Shown: positions 34,037 through 42,919 of the stretch, piece by piece
How the letters are laid out: the number at the start of each line of letters is the position of its first letter
Numbering within the stretch: position 1 is the stretch's first letter
Source of the DNA: Alphaproteobacteria bacterium
GTDB taxonomy: Bacteria; Pseudomonadota; Alphaproteobacteria; Rs-D84
DNA length: 56,970 nt
Direction: 5' to 3'
Assembly (NCBI GenBank): GCA_017629245.1
Contig: JAGBXO010000007.1
Coordinates: 78,100 to 135,069, forward strand
Position numbers and translations under genes: made by a program
The notes under the pieces: model-generated
The model's input: the letters and a program-made list of their open reading frames with translations, nothing else
What the model was told of the DNA's origin: nothing
Database searches by the model: none

Positions 34037-34561
34037 CTAGTTCCCCTGCGGTTTTACGCCTGGCATACCCCCCTGGGATTGCATACGTGCCATAACGGCC
34101 TCCATTCCGCCCATGCGCTGAATCATTGCCATCTGCTGTTTCATCTTTGTATATTGCTTTATCATATGTTCAACTTCACGAACAGTGCAACCGGCTGTTT
34201 GAGAAATACGCGCCTTGGCATTTGCGAAAATCTTTTCTGGTTCTGCGCGTTCGGCAGGTGTCATCGCCTCTAAAATTTTAATCTGGGCATCAACACTGCC
34301 ATCTTTAATCTTTTCCTTCATTGCACCAACCGCATCTTTCATCCCCGGCACCATTTTCAGCAGACCACTAAAATTACTCATTTTTTTAATCTGTTTCAAC
34401 TGTGCCAACATATCGTTCATGTCAAACTGACCCGACATCATACGCGCGGCTGTTTCTTTCATACCACTGGGCATCTTATCTGCACCTAAATCCTTTTCTG
34501 CCGCCTTGATATCAGCCTCTGTAAAATTATTTTTTTCTTTCTTCTTACCAAAACCAAACAT
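34037..34561 (-). CDS. Stand-alone Ffh M-domain-like protein
   Basis: 174 residues. Residues 46-61 (FDMNDMLAQLKQIKKM) and 62-74 (SNFSGLLKMVPGM) match the start of the methionine-rich M domain of Ffh, the protein of the signal recognition particle; TPAERAEPEKI (101-111) and TVREVEHMIKQY (126-137) match later helices, and the tail is Met/Gly-rich. The GTPase NG domain is absent. The RNA-binding SRRKRIA.GSG stretch is replaced by NAKARISQTAGC (114-125), so canonical 4.5S RNA binding is doubtful. Its N-terminus (MFGFGKKKEK) is unlike Ffh. It has its own ribosome site (AAGGAG in the uvrA end), so it is not a simple fragment. Confidence 0.65.
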   Translation of the reverse strand: MFGFGKKKEKNNFTEADIKAAEKDLGADKMPSGMKETAARMMSGQFDMNDMLAQLKQIKKMSNFSGLLKMVPGMKDAVGAMKEKIKDGSVDAQIKILEAMTPAERAEPEKIFANAKARISQTAGCTVREVEHMIKQYTKMKQQMAMIQRMGGMEAVMARMQSQGGMPGVKPQGN

Positions 34562-34567
34562 AACTAC

Positions 34568-37441
34568 TTACTCCTTTTTTTGCTTGTTTATTTTATTGTC
34601 TTTTCCAGATTTATCAAGATACTTCTTTAAATATTTTCCTGTTTTTGATTCCGGAACACTTGCGACAACTTCTGGTGTACCAACGGCAACAATTTGCCCA
34701 CCACCCGCGCCACCGGTTGGCCCCAAATCAATAATCCAATCAGCAGTCTTGATTACTTCCAGATTGTGTTCAATAACAATAACCGTATTTCCTTGTTCTA
34801 CTAATTCATGCAAAACCGACAGCAGCAGCTTAATATCTTCGAAATGCAGACCTGTTGTTGGTTCATCCAGAATATATATTGTCTCCCCCGTACTGCGCGC
34901 GGCCAATTCTTTGGATAATTTTATACGCTGGGCCTCGCCCCCGGATAAATCTAATGAACTTTGCCCCAGTTTAATATAGTCCAACCCCACACGTTTTAAC
35001 AATTCCAGTTTTCGTGCAATCTTTGGCACATTAATAAAGAATCTGTATGCCTCTTCAACCGTCATATTCAGTACATCTGCGATTGATTTCCCTTTATGCT
35101 TAACCGCCAGGGTCTCTTCATTATAACGCGAACCATGACAACAATCGCATTCCACATACACATCTGCCAAAAAGTTCATTTCGATCTTAATCTGGCCATC
35201 ACCCTGACACGCTTCGCATCGCCCACCCTTGACATTAAACGAAAAGCGTCCCGGTCCATATCCACGCGCCTTGGATTCAGGCAAATCGGCAAAGAAATCG
35301 CGTATATCACCAAACACACCTGTATAGGTTGCCGGATTACTGCGCGGACTGCGCCCAATTGGCGATTGGTCAATATCAACCACTTTGTCTACATTTTCCA
35401 TGCCAGTTATAATATCATGCGCCCCAGTTTCTATTTTTGAATTATACAGCGCACGCATTAATGCCGGATACAATGTATTCAACAACAGCGTTGATTTGCC
35501 AGACCCTGACACACCCGTCAACGCCACAAATTTCCCCAGCGGAAATTCCGCCGTCACATTTTTCAGATTATTTTCGCGTGCACCATGCACAACAATTGAC
35601 CGTCCATTGCCCACACGTCGCGACGACGGCACCGCAATTTTACGCACGCCCGACAAATATTGTCCAGTAATTGATTCTTTATTTTTTATTACCTGAGCCG
35701 GCGTTCCAGCCGCAATAACATTTCCACCATTTATACCTGCGCCACGCCCAATATCAACCAACCAGTCTGCCGCACGCATTGCGTCTTCATCATGCTCAAC
35801 CACAATAACTGTATTATCTTTGTCTCGCAACATTTTCAGCGTTTCCAGTAATTTGTCATTATCCGCTTGATGCAATCCAATAGAAGGCTCATCCAACACA
35901 TACAACACCCCGGACAAACCACTGCCAATCTGTGATGCCAGACGAATGCGCTGGGCTTCACCACCAGACAAAGTCCCCGCCATACGCGACAGTGTCAAAT
36001 ACCCCAACCCAACATTTTGCAAGAAATATAATCTATCTGTGATTTCACGCAAAATAATACGTGCAATCTCATTATCTTTTTGCGACAAATGATTTGGCAA
36101 AGCCCGGAACCATTCCAATGAATCATCAACCGACATGTCGCAAACATCCATAATATCCGCATTATTTATCCGCACGCACAACGCATGAATATTCAATCGC
36201 TTGCCATGACATACCGGACACGGTTTTTCAGATTGATACTTTGCCAGTTCTGTCCGCATTGCCTCAGAATCCGATTCGCGCCAACGACGCTCTATATTTG
36301 GGATAACACCTTCATATGGCTTTTCATAAACATAACCATTCCAATTTATCTTAATTGCCTGATCGCCACTGCCATATAAAATCAAATCCTTATGTTCTTG
36401 ACTTAGTGTATGCCATGGTTTTGATAGCGGAATCTTGAACTTCTTATGCAACGCATCCAACAGATGTTCAAACTGACTTAACATACCGCTACGCGACCAT
36501 GGCGCAATTGCACCACCCAGAATTGACTTAGACGGGTCTGGCACAACCAAATCTGGAGACATATTTAACTGTACACCCAACCCATCACAGTTCTGGCATG
36601 CACCCATTGGGGCGTTAAAAGAAAACAATCGCGGTTCAATTTTTGGTACAGTAAAACCACTGACCGGACATGCATAATTTTGCGAATACAATATATCTTC
36701 ATTTGTATCCAAACGACGCACCAACACAGACCCCGGCACCAGTCGCAACGAACCCTCAAACGAAGAATACATGCGCGAACGGAATTCTTCCACATCGGCG
36801 CCTTCATCCGGCATTTGCAGACGATCAACAACAACCAAAATCGTGTGCTTCTTATTTTTATCCAACGGCGGCACCGCAGACAAATCAACCAATTCATCAT
36901 CAATAATCGCCCGTTGATAGCCCTGCTTTACCAAGAATGCTAATTCCTTGCGATATTCGCCTTTGCGTTCACGCACCAATGGCGCCAATATAAAGATTTT
37001 GGTAGTGGCTGGAATTTTCATGGTCCAATCAACCATTTCTGCAACCGTCTGCGATTTAATCGGCCGCCCCGTCACAGGCGAATGCGGCACCCCAATACGT
37101 GCCCACAGCAAACGCAAATAATCATACACCTCTGTCACAGTACCTACAGTTGAACGCGGGTTTTTAGATGTTGTCTTTTGTTCAATTGAAATCGCAGGCG
37201 CCAACCCTTCTATTAAATCAACATCTGGCTTTTTCTGCATATCCAAGAATTGACGCGCATAACTGGACAGCGACTCTACATATCTGCGTTGTCCCTCGGC
37301 GTATATAGTATTAAACGCCAACGAAGATTTTCCCGACCCTGATACACCAGTCAAAACCACCAATTTGTTTTTTGGTATATCCAAATCAACATTCTTAAGA
37401 TTATTTTCGCGCGCACCGCGAACTTTTATAAAACTTGCCAT
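34568..37441 (-). CDS. uvrA: Excinuclease ABC subunit A
   Basis: 957 residues, full length. Damage-recognition ATPase of nucleotide excision repair. Two ABC modules with Walker [11 protein letters not shown] and [10 protein letters not shown], signature motifs LSGGEAQRI twice, and zinc-finger cysteines (CPVSG..., [20 protein letters not shown]). A promoter with its -10 six bases before the ATG predicts a leaderless mRNA. It is followed closely by the M-domain protein. Confidence 0.97.
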   Translation of the reverse strand: MASFIKVRGARENNLKNVDLDIPKNKLVVLTGVSGSGKSSLAFNTIYAEGQRRYVESLSSYARQFLDMQKKPDVDLIEGLAPAISIEQKTTSKNPRSTVGTVTEVYDYLRLLWARIGVPHSPVTGRPIKSQTVAEMVDWTMKIPATTKIFILAPLVRERKGEYRKELAFLVKQGYQRAIIDDELVDLSAVPPLDKNKKHTILVVVDRLQMPDEGADVEEFRSRMYSSFEGSLRLVPGSVLVRRLDTNEDILYSQNYACPVSGFTVPKIEPRLFSFNAPMGACQNCDGLGVQLNMSPDLVVPDPSKSILGGAIAPWSRSGMLSQFEHLLDALHKKFKIPLSKPWHTLSQEHKDLILYGSGDQAIKINWNGYVYEKPYEGVIPNIERRWRESDSEAMRTELAKYQSEKPCPVCHGKRLNIHALCVRINNADIMDVCDMSVDDSLEWFRALPNHLSQKDNEIARIILREITDRLYFLQNVGLGYLTLSRMAGTLSGGEAQRIRLASQIGSGLSGVLYVLDEPSIGLHQADNDKLLETLKMLRDKDNTVIVVEHDEDAMRAADWLVDIGRGAGINGGNVIAAGTPAQVIKNKESITGQYLSGVRKIAVPSSRRVGNGRSIVVHGARENNLKNVTAEFPLGKFVALTGVSGSGKSTLLLNTLYPALMRALYNSKIETGAHDIITGMENVDKVVDIDQSPIGRSPRSNPATYTGVFGDIRDFFADLPESKARGYGPGRFSFNVKGGRCEACQGDGQIKIEMNFLADVYVECDCCHGSRYNEETLAVKHKGKSIADVLNMTVEEAYRFFINVPKIARKLELLKRVGLDYIKLGQSSLDLSGGEAQRIKLSKELAARSTGETIYILDEPTTGLHFEDIKLLLSVLHELVEQGNTVIVIEHNLEVIKTADWIIDLGPTGGAGGGQIVAVGTPEVVASVPESKTGKYLKKYLDKSGKDNKINKQKKE

Positions 37442-37447
37442 AACAAA

Positions 37448-37476
37448 GATATAGGTTATCTGATTATTTTTTTCAA
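37448..37476 (-). promoter_or_regulatory. Leaderless-type promoter of uvrA
   Basis: Minus strand TTGAAA (37471-37476), 17 bases, TATATC (37448-37453), 6 bases, ATG. No LexA-like operator is obvious. Confidence 0.55.
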
Positions 37477-37510
37477 TACAAAGGGCGAAAATTCCTTTCG
37501 CCCCGTATAC

Positions 37511-38377
37511 TTATTTTTTATTTTTTCCCAACAAACTGTCTGGATTCAGCATAATACCGCTTTTCCTGGTATGATCTGCACCTGCGTCTGGTATTAATTT
37601 TCCATTTACCCAAATATCAATACCTCCTGCATTACCAAATGTTGCCTTGTACTTATTACCAACCGGAACATAATAAACATCACCTGGCACCAACACACGA
37701 CTAAACACCGTATTACCGCGCCCATCTTCAACCTTTACCCACGATTCTTGGGATGCCTGCAATATAACATTAGCCTTATCTCTATTATCTGTACCAAATC
37801 TTTCACGCACCGTCAGTTTATATTCAGGTTCTGTACTAATAACCTCTTCAACAACAGGCGCCAATGTCGCAACTTCTTCTGCCTTTTCCGGTCCCGACAA
37901 TAAAACAATCCCCAACACAACCAATGCAATCGCAACCACTGCACCCGCAAACCAAATCCAATGTTGGTAAATGAACTGATAGACCTTTACAAAATAAACC
38001 TTGGCCCAACTTTCTTCTTCAATGCTGGGCATTGCACACGCTGTCACATCATCAGAATCTGTACAATCCGCTGTCAAACCCATTTCTTTTTTTATTTTTG
38101 CAACGATTTCATCTGGATCCAACCCCAATTCCATTGCATAGTTTCGCGCAAACCCTAAAATATATACAGGCTCTGGTATCACCGCATAATCACCCTTTTC
38201 CAAGGCTTCTAAAAACTCTTCCCGAATGCACAACTGTTTTGCAATTGTTGGGATTTCACGTTTACGACGACCTGTTGTACGCGCATTATGCAACATCTGA
38301 CCCGCCGTCAATTCTGCAGGTGCCTCTACAACCTCTGTCGCCACTACATTTTCATTATTTTCAATATTTTCTGTCAT
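37511..38377 (-). CDS. rodZ: RodZ-like cell-shape protein
   Basis: 288 residues. Cytoplasmic N-terminal helix-turn-helix (about 25-95; LTAGQMLHNARTTG..., IREEFLEALEKGDYAVIPEPVYILGFARNYA in sections), one membrane segment (about 145-170) and a periplasmic beta domain of the DUF4115 type (SWVKVEDGRGN.VFSRVLVPGDVYYVP). RodZ links MreB to the wall-elongation machinery. An AGGGA site lies 11 bases before the ATG. Confidence 0.88.
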   Translation of the reverse strand: MTENIENNENVVATEVVEAPAELTAGQMLHNARTTGRRKREIPTIAKQLCIREEFLEALEKGDYAVIPEPVYILGFARNYAMELGLDPDEIVAKIKKEMGLTADCTDSDDVTACAMPSIEEESWAKVYFVKVYQFIYQHWIWFAGAVVAIALVVLGIVLLSGPEKAEEVATLAPVVEEVISTEPEYKLTVRERFGTDNRDKANVILQASQESWVKVEDGRGNTVFSRVLVPGDVYYVPVGNKYKATFGNAGGIDIWVNGKLIPDAGADHTRKSGIMLNPDSLLGKNKK

Positions 38378-38405
38378 TTTTCACAATCCCTATTATTTGA
38401 TTTGC

Positions 38406-39317
38406 CTAAATAATACCCCAAAATTCACGAATTGCAACCTTTAAGGCATCTGCAGATTCCGTTTGATTTACTTTGATACGAAACTCTGACGAATTTGGCA
38501 TACCTGCACTGTACCATGCGGCATGCTTTCTAAACATCGGCACAGCTGTTTTTTCTCCATAGTATTCGATTGCACAATCTAAATGTTCCAATACGATTTC
38601 ACCAATATTCTGTGGCACATCCATACCATGCAATTGCGCAATCAGCCACGGCCGCCCCAGCATTGCACGCCCAATCATTGCACCCGAATACCCCAAGGAT
38701 TCTGGCACAACCAAATCATCTGCGGTTTTTATATCACCATTTGCGATGATTGGAATTGGACAATCTGAAACATCTGGCAATTGGGATTTTCCCAGATACA
38801 ACTGCGCACGCGTACGCCCATGCAGCGCCATAAACCGCACCCCCGAATCCGCCGCAATTTCAACCAGTTCACGCCAATCCCTGTGTTCTTCATCCCACCC
38901 CAGGCGTGTCTTAACAGATACCGGGATTTCCACCGCCCGCACAACCGCGGACATAATCTTTCCCGCCAGAACATGGTCACGCATCAGATACGCCCCTGCA
39001 CCCGCACGGGTTGCAACCTTTGGCACAGGACAACCCATATTAATATCAATCCACTTTGCCCCTGCATCTTGTAAAATACGGGCGGCATCCGCCATCAAAG
39101 CAACATCTGCACCAAATATTTGTGCACCAACATTTCCCTCAGAATTATAATTATCAAAATTACGCAAACAGTTTTTATGCGCCCCAACCAACGAATGACA
39201 AGAAATCATCTCTGTCACCAATGGCGCATCTGGAGAAAACTTTCGCACCATACGACGAAACGGCCGATCGGTCACGCCCGCCAAAGGTGCCACAAAAATT
39301 TGATTCTTACTAAACAT
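38406..39317 (-). CDS. dusB: tRNA-dihydrouridine synthase
   Basis: 303 residues from the ATG at 39317. FMN-dependent reduction of uridine in the tRNA D loop. Family motifs: APLAGVTDRPFRRM, QIFGADVALMADAARI, INMGCPVPKVATRAGAGAYLM with the catalytic Cys, VKTRLGWDE, LHGRTR and NGDIKT. Close to DusB in layout. The ATG is only 19 bases from the divergent ftsB/divIC ATG, leaving no space for separate leaders. Confidence 0.92.
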   Translation of the reverse strand: MFSKNQIFVAPLAGVTDRPFRRMVRKFSPDAPLVTEMISCHSLVGAHKNCLRNFDNYNSEGNVGAQIFGADVALMADAARILQDAGAKWIDINMGCPVPKVATRAGAGAYLMRDHVLAGKIMSAVVRAVEIPVSVKTRLGWDEEHRDWRELVEIAADSGVRFMALHGRTRAQLYLGKSQLPDVSDCPIPIIANGDIKTADDLVVPESLGYSGAMIGRAMLGRPWLIAQLHGMDVPQNIGEIVLEHLDCAIEYYGEKTAVPMFRKHAAWYSAGMPNSSEFRIKVNQTESADALKVAIREFWGII

Positions 39318-39353
39318 TTGTGATATAATGCCATCTATGAAAGGAAAAATCAA
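39300..39353. promoter_or_regulatory. Symmetric bidirectional promoter dusB <> ftsB/divIC
   Basis: One central hexamer 39324-39329 reads TATAAT (plus) and ATTATA (minus). Each direction has TTGATT at an 18-base spacing (plus 39300-39305; minus 39348-39353). The ATG follows 7 bases later on plus (39337) and 6 on minus (39317). The -35 boxes lie inside the opposite gene's coding sequence. Confidence 0.7.
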
Positions 39354-39663
39354 AAATTTATTTAGTTTTATCGGGCGCGCCTGGTCTGGTGGCATCCAGG
39401 GTAAGTTAGGGGTTGCTTTAACTGCATTTGCAGCCTTTATGTTTATTGGTCTGTTCTGGGGGGATGTAAACGTTCAGCGATTTTCAATGAATGTGTGGCG
39501 CCTGCACCAAGAACGCACTCAATTAGAATCCGAACAAAAAAATCTTAGCGAGATAAAAAAACACATCGAACTGCTTCAGGGATACAGCCCCGATTACATT
39601 GAAGAGCTAGGGTTAAAATACCTGAACATCGGTGATCCAAAAACAAAAATATTAAAGATTTAA
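39337..39663 (+). CDS. ftsB: FtsB/DivIC-type septum formation protein
   Basis: 108 residues from the ATG at 39337 (an ATG at 39328 overlaps the -10 box). Short basic cytoplasmic N-terminus, one membrane segment (about 24-41), a coiled coil (RLHQERTQLESEQKNLSEIK) and a short C-terminal domain ending near YSPDYIEELGLKYLNIG, which is the DivIC/FtsB signature. These bitopic proteins join FtsL and FtsQ to activate septal wall synthesis. Leaderless start predicted. eno, its frequent neighbour, is at 52723 instead. Confidence 0.85.
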   Translation: MKGKIKNLFSFIGRAWSGGIQGKLGVALTAFAAFMFIGLFWGDVNVQRFSMNVWRLHQERTQLESEQKNLSEIKKHIELLQGYSPDYIEELGLKYLNIGDPKTKILKI

Positions 39664-39690
39664 AAATCCCCCATTCGGGGGACTTCTTTT
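39664..39690. terminator. Intrinsic terminator
   Basis: CCCCC (39668-39672) / GGGGG (39677-39681), ATTC loop, T-rich after; overlaps the stop of the converging tspO gene. Confidence 0.75.
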
Positions 39691-40165
39691 AATTCAAGAA
39701 CAATATTGTTCCATTCAGATACAGTGCAAAAACTAACCATATTATATACGGCCACACCAGATAAGAGGCCGCCCGACTGATTGGTTTGAAAGCAACCATC
39801 ATCCATATCGCAACCACAATTAACGCAATCAAGGCCAACAATGCCCCACCAATCATCTGCAACCCAAAAAACAAATAAGACCACAACGCATTTAATCCCA
39901 TTTGAATCACAAATAGCGCATACGCTTTGCCTTTGTTCAGACGCGTTTTTTCATTATTCATGACCAAGAACAAAGAAATTCCCAACAATGTATACAGTAT
40001 AAACCATGCAATCATAAACACCCATCCATTCGGTGTTAATACCGATTGATTTAATGTGTTATACCACACATTGGCCCCCGGTGACATTGGTGAAAAGAAT
40101 CCACCGATGATACCTGGAATAAAAGAAATAACTATTGCCAAAACAAACATCCAAAATTTTTTCAT
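39689..40165 (-). CDS. tspO: TspO/MBR family membrane protein
   Basis: 158 residues with five membrane segments. The family's Trp-rich signatures are visible: WYNTLNQSVLTPNGWVFMIAW, ALWSYLFFGLQ, and the C-terminal PYIIWLVFALYLN. Bacterial TspO binds tetrapyrroles or other small ligands and modulates stress responses. AAAGGAG precedes the ATG. Single gene, bounded by terminators. Confidence 0.92.
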   Translation of the reverse strand: MKKFWMFVLAIVISFIPGIIGGFFSPMSPGANVWYNTLNQSVLTPNGWVFMIAWFILYTLLGISLFLVMNNEKTRLNKGKAYALFVIQMGLNALWSYLFFGLQMIGGALLALIALIVVAIWMMVAFKPISRAASYLVWPYIIWLVFALYLNGTILFLN

Positions 40166-40230
40166 TTTTCACTCCTTTACTAATACTCTATCACACCACC
40201 TCTCACGTTTCCCCAAGAATGAATCCCCAA

Positions 40231-40256
40231 AAAAAGTCCGACAAATGGACTTTTTT
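40231..40256. terminator. Intrinsic terminator-like hairpin
   Basis: AAAAGTCC / GGACTTTT (about 40232-40239 and 40247-40254) with T run. The 40166-40387 gap holds nothing else that I can support. Confidence 0.65.
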
Positions 40257-40387
40257 CATTCTTATAAACAATTTGCGCGGAAAGTTTAATTGACCATAAC
40301 ATACAAAACTACGGTTTAAATCTATCACTTAGACCAGTTCTACAAAAAACAAAAATTAAACCGCCACATTCGTGACGGTTAAATTTC

Positions 40388-40464
40388 TGGCACGCCCTAC
40401 AGGATTCGAACCTGTGACCTGCAGATTAGAAATCTGATGCTCTATCCAGCTGAGCTAAGGGCGC
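40388..40464 (-). tRNA. tRNA-Arg (TCT)
   Basis: 77 bases with encoded CCA, close to E. coli tRNA-Arg(UCU). Anticodon loop TTTCTAA gives TCT. The first anticodon-stem pair (27-43) is a T-C mismatch and 1-72 is G-T. Confidence 0.93.
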
Positions 40465-40575
40465 AACAACACATATTTTATACTAAAATTTACAAAATTC
40501 AAGTTTTTCAAAGACACAAAAAATATCTTTACACACGCCAGATTTTCTGGGGGCATTTTCGCCGGGTATAAATCC

Positions 40576-40959
40576 TTAATTAATCGCCTTGTTGGCCTGA
40601 TTTATTAATTCTAAAAATTTATCAAAATTTTTCGCACCTAACTTTCCTTTTATTTTTTGCAACACTGGTGCCTGCTCTATTTGCGCAATAACATCTGTTG
40701 CTTTTTTTGTTGGCATAACATACACACTGCGCCCATCCGTTGGTGATGGCAAACGCACAACATAACCATCCCGAATAAGATTATTTAATCGCACCGTTAT
40801 CATTGGCTTTGACACCCCTAAATCCGCCGCCAAAGTTGCCGGCGTATGCCCGCCCGGACGACCGCAAAGAATATGTAGCAATACAATATCCCCAAAACGC
40901 AACGGCAACTTTTCCATACCGCGCGCACAGTTATGACAAAACAAAAACAAATCAAACAT
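40576..40959 (-). CDS. MarR-family transcription regulator
   Basis: 127 residues, winged helix: LPLRFGDIVLLHILCGRPGG, the recognition region LAADLGVSKPMITVRLNNLIRDGYVVR and the wing SPTDGRSVYVMPT. Members are dimeric repressors sensing small molecules or stress. The N-terminus has CHNC and the protein is short at the C-terminal dimer helix. Inverted and direct repeats of TTAACTATTA type upstream suggest autoregulation and possibly control of the divergent Cys-rich secreted protein. Confidence 0.85.
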   Translation of the reverse strand: MFDLFLFCHNCARGMEKLPLRFGDIVLLHILCGRPGGHTPATLAADLGVSKPMITVRLNNLIRDGYVVRLPSPTDGRSVYVMPTKKATDVIAQIEQAPVLQKIKGKLGAKNFDKFLELINQANKAIN

Positions 40960-40972
40960 CAGACAGCCTTTC

Positions 40973-41006
40973 TTAATAGTTTACCAATATTAACCATAAT
41001 AGTTAA
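40973..41006. promoter_or_regulatory. Putative MarR operator
   Basis: The palindrome TTAAC-7-GTTAA spans 40990-41006, and a related TTAATAGTTTA half lies at 40973-40983, so AACTATTA occurs twice on the minus strand. A TATTAT -10 box falls inside. Confidence 0.45.
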
Positions 41007-41109
41007 TATACATAAACCAAATCAAGCAAAAACATCTAAATAAAGAGATTGAACAAAAAAACAAAATATGATACACTATCAACCAATTAAGGAAAGGTTA
41101 ACCCACACT

Positions 41110-42486
41110 ATGCAGATTTTAAAACTGTCTTTGATGTTATTCATTACCTGCACAACCATAGCAGCCCAGGCAAAAGCGCCCGCAGGCCAATTTTGCAAAG
41201 CTATTATCTTTAAACACGTTTGCCAACCTGGTTGCTATTGCACAGGTTCTGACTCTTGCGCCAACTGGTGGCCTGGCGATATCAGGGATGGCTGCAAAGA
41301 AAGATGGAGCAAGGTTTCCAACATAAACAAAGCAGGCGTATATTTATGTCCGCCCGATTTTCCACTATCACTTGCAGGCGCCAGAAATGCCACAGATTGT
41401 TACAAAATTAACGAACAAGGCATGCGAATATTTAATCAAAAGGTAACATGTCCCGCGGGCAAATACCTGCCGAAAAAATTTAATATTTGCACCGATTGTC
41501 CTGTTGGCAGTTACTGTGAAGGCATAAAAGATGTATTACCCAGCTTTACATCTGACCAGGGCATCAAGGCATGCGCATCAGACCAAACAACAAATTCCAC
41601 AAAAAGCGCCAGCAAATCTGCATGCATAAAGAAACCAAAGAAATCTTGCACGGCCGGTCAATACTCCCAAGATGGGAACACTTGTATTGATTGCCCTGGT
41701 GGCTACTATTGTGAAGGTGGCACCAAAGGCGCAACCCCCTGTCCCGAAGCAATCCCCGACCATTGGCGCAACGTATCTACATATCCTGAAAACTATTATG
41801 CTGCCGATGGCGAAGGCTCTGTTATTATTGGTAACAACTCTTACATACCAAAATGGGACAGTCTAAAAGGAAAAACAAAAAAAACAGATTGCAGAATGGT
41901 TTATCGTTTCAAAAACAATCGCAGCGATTATGCCGCCGACGAAAGCGTATTTTGGAACGATTCTACAAACAAATACGACTTAAAGGGCAACCCATATTAT
42001 GTCACCTGCAAACCCGGGTATTATATGTCTGAAAAATTAACCAGCAATTATTGCGACATAAAAAAATTTGATGACGGAACAAAAAAATCAATGCTTTATA
42101 AAAAGCTTCTTCCTTGTCCGCATGATAAATATTGTCCGGGCGTAAAACAAACATTTTGCGACAGTGGCACCTATGAAGATACGCTGGGGCTAAAAGACGC
42201 GGTCAAGGTTACATGCCCCCAGGGATACTATCTGCCTGCGAACACAGAAAATTGCGATTCGTGTCCCAGTGATAAAATCTGTCCAGGTGGTGACTATTGG
42301 ACATCACATAAGCCCCAGGGCGCATACAAGACCATGACACAACAAGAATTGCGCGCATGCTGGCAACACGTTGACCCAATATCATTTAAAGAATGCGCCA
42401 CAGGTATAGAAAACAAGACACAATCAGGGGCGCCCGTTGAAGAAGCTCCCGATCCAGGAATTGGGACAGGTCTTGATTCCAAGTAA
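41110..42486 (+). CDS. Secreted protein with EGF/ephrin-receptor-like Cys repeats
   Basis: 458 residues from the ATG at 41110; an AAGGAAAGG lies about 13 bases upstream. Signal peptide ends near residue 18-20. The mature protein has about 35 Cys in modules such as CPAGKYLP..., CPVGSYCEG, CTAGQYSQDGNTCIDCPGGYYCEGG and CPQGYYLPANTENCDSC, the pattern of GCC2/GCC3 (ephrin-receptor-like) repeats. The end is acidic and Pro-rich with no anchor. Likely surface or secreted; related multi-Cys proteins occur in many gut bacteria. It is divergent from the MarR gene, which may control it. Confidence 0.75.
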   Translation: MQILKLSLMLFITCTTIAAQAKAPAGQFCKAIIFKHVCQPGCYCTGSDSCANWWPGDIRDGCKERWSKVSNINKAGVYLCPPDFPLSLAGARNATDCYKINEQGMRIFNQKVTCPAGKYLPKKFNICTDCPVGSYCEGIKDVLPSFTSDQGIKACASDQTTNSTKSASKSACIKKPKKSCTAGQYSQDGNTCIDCPGGYYCEGGTKGATPCPEAIPDHWRNVSTYPENYYAADGEGSVIIGNNSYIPKWDSLKGKTKKTDCRMVYRFKNNRSDYAADESVFWNDSTNKYDLKGNPYYVTCKPGYYMSEKLTSNYCDIKKFDDGTKKSMLYKKLLPCPHDKYCPGVKQTFCDSGTYEDTLGLKDAVKVTCPQGYYLPANTENCDSCPSDKICPGGDYWTSHKPQGAYKTMTQQELRACWQHVDPISFKECATGIENKTQSGAPVEEAPDPGIGTGLDSK

Positions 42487-42521
42487 AATAAAGCTTAGTA
42501 AAAAATATAGTCATTCCATAT

Positions 42522-42736
42522 AAATACCGCATTTAGTGCGGTATTTTTATTTCTTTCTGCCCAAAACAACAATGAGTAAATTTACCAAGTATCACGCAAA
42601 CAAATTATCAGAAATACCTCGCAACCGACACACTGTATCGAACACGGGAAAGATTTGAACATGACAAAAGAATTTTGTCGTTCGAATCCACAGTTCCAGC
42701 ATAATAAATAAAAATACCGCACTAAATGCGGTATTT
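42522..42736. repeat. Element bounded by perfect 31-bp inverted repeats
   Basis: 42522-42552 and 42706-42736 are exact reverse complements (31 bases); each arm is itself an ATACCGCA/TGCGGTAT terminator-type hairpin. The 153 bases between contain a large imperfect hairpin (GATTTGAAC, GACAAAA / TTTTGTC, GTTCGAATC; 42652-42688). No gene is convincing inside. It looks like a small non-autonomous element or a pair of inverted terminators. Confidence 0.65.
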
Positions 42737-42745
42737 TTTCATCTC

Positions 42746-42822
42746 TGGTCGGGGCGAAAGGATTCGAACCTTCGACATCTTGGTCCCAAACCAAGCACTC
42801 TACCAGACTGAGCTACACCCCG
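42746..42822 (-). tRNA. tRNA-Pro (TGG)
   Basis: 77 bases with encoded CCA; acceptor stem CGGGGTG/CGCCCCG, anticodon stem CTTGG/CCAAG with loop TTTGGGA giving TGG. Confidence 0.95.
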
Positions 42823-42883
42823 AAAACAAGACCCATTATAACAGCATTTTTTTAAAATGCAAATTTTTATTTAAATTTTCTGC

Positions 42884-42912
42884 TTGTTTACCACGCCCAA
42901 GTTTTCTATCAT
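42884..42912 (+). promoter_or_regulatory. Leaderless-type promoter of the 42920 gene
   Basis: TTGTTT (42884-42889), 17 bases, TATCAT (42907-42912), 7 bases, ATG. Confidence 0.6.
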
Positions 42913-42919
42913 ACAAGTA

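Noticed and set aside
42582-42794. 70-codon minus frame upstream of 42746
   Set aside because: Runs through tRNA-Pro and the 31-bp inverted repeat; no start signal.
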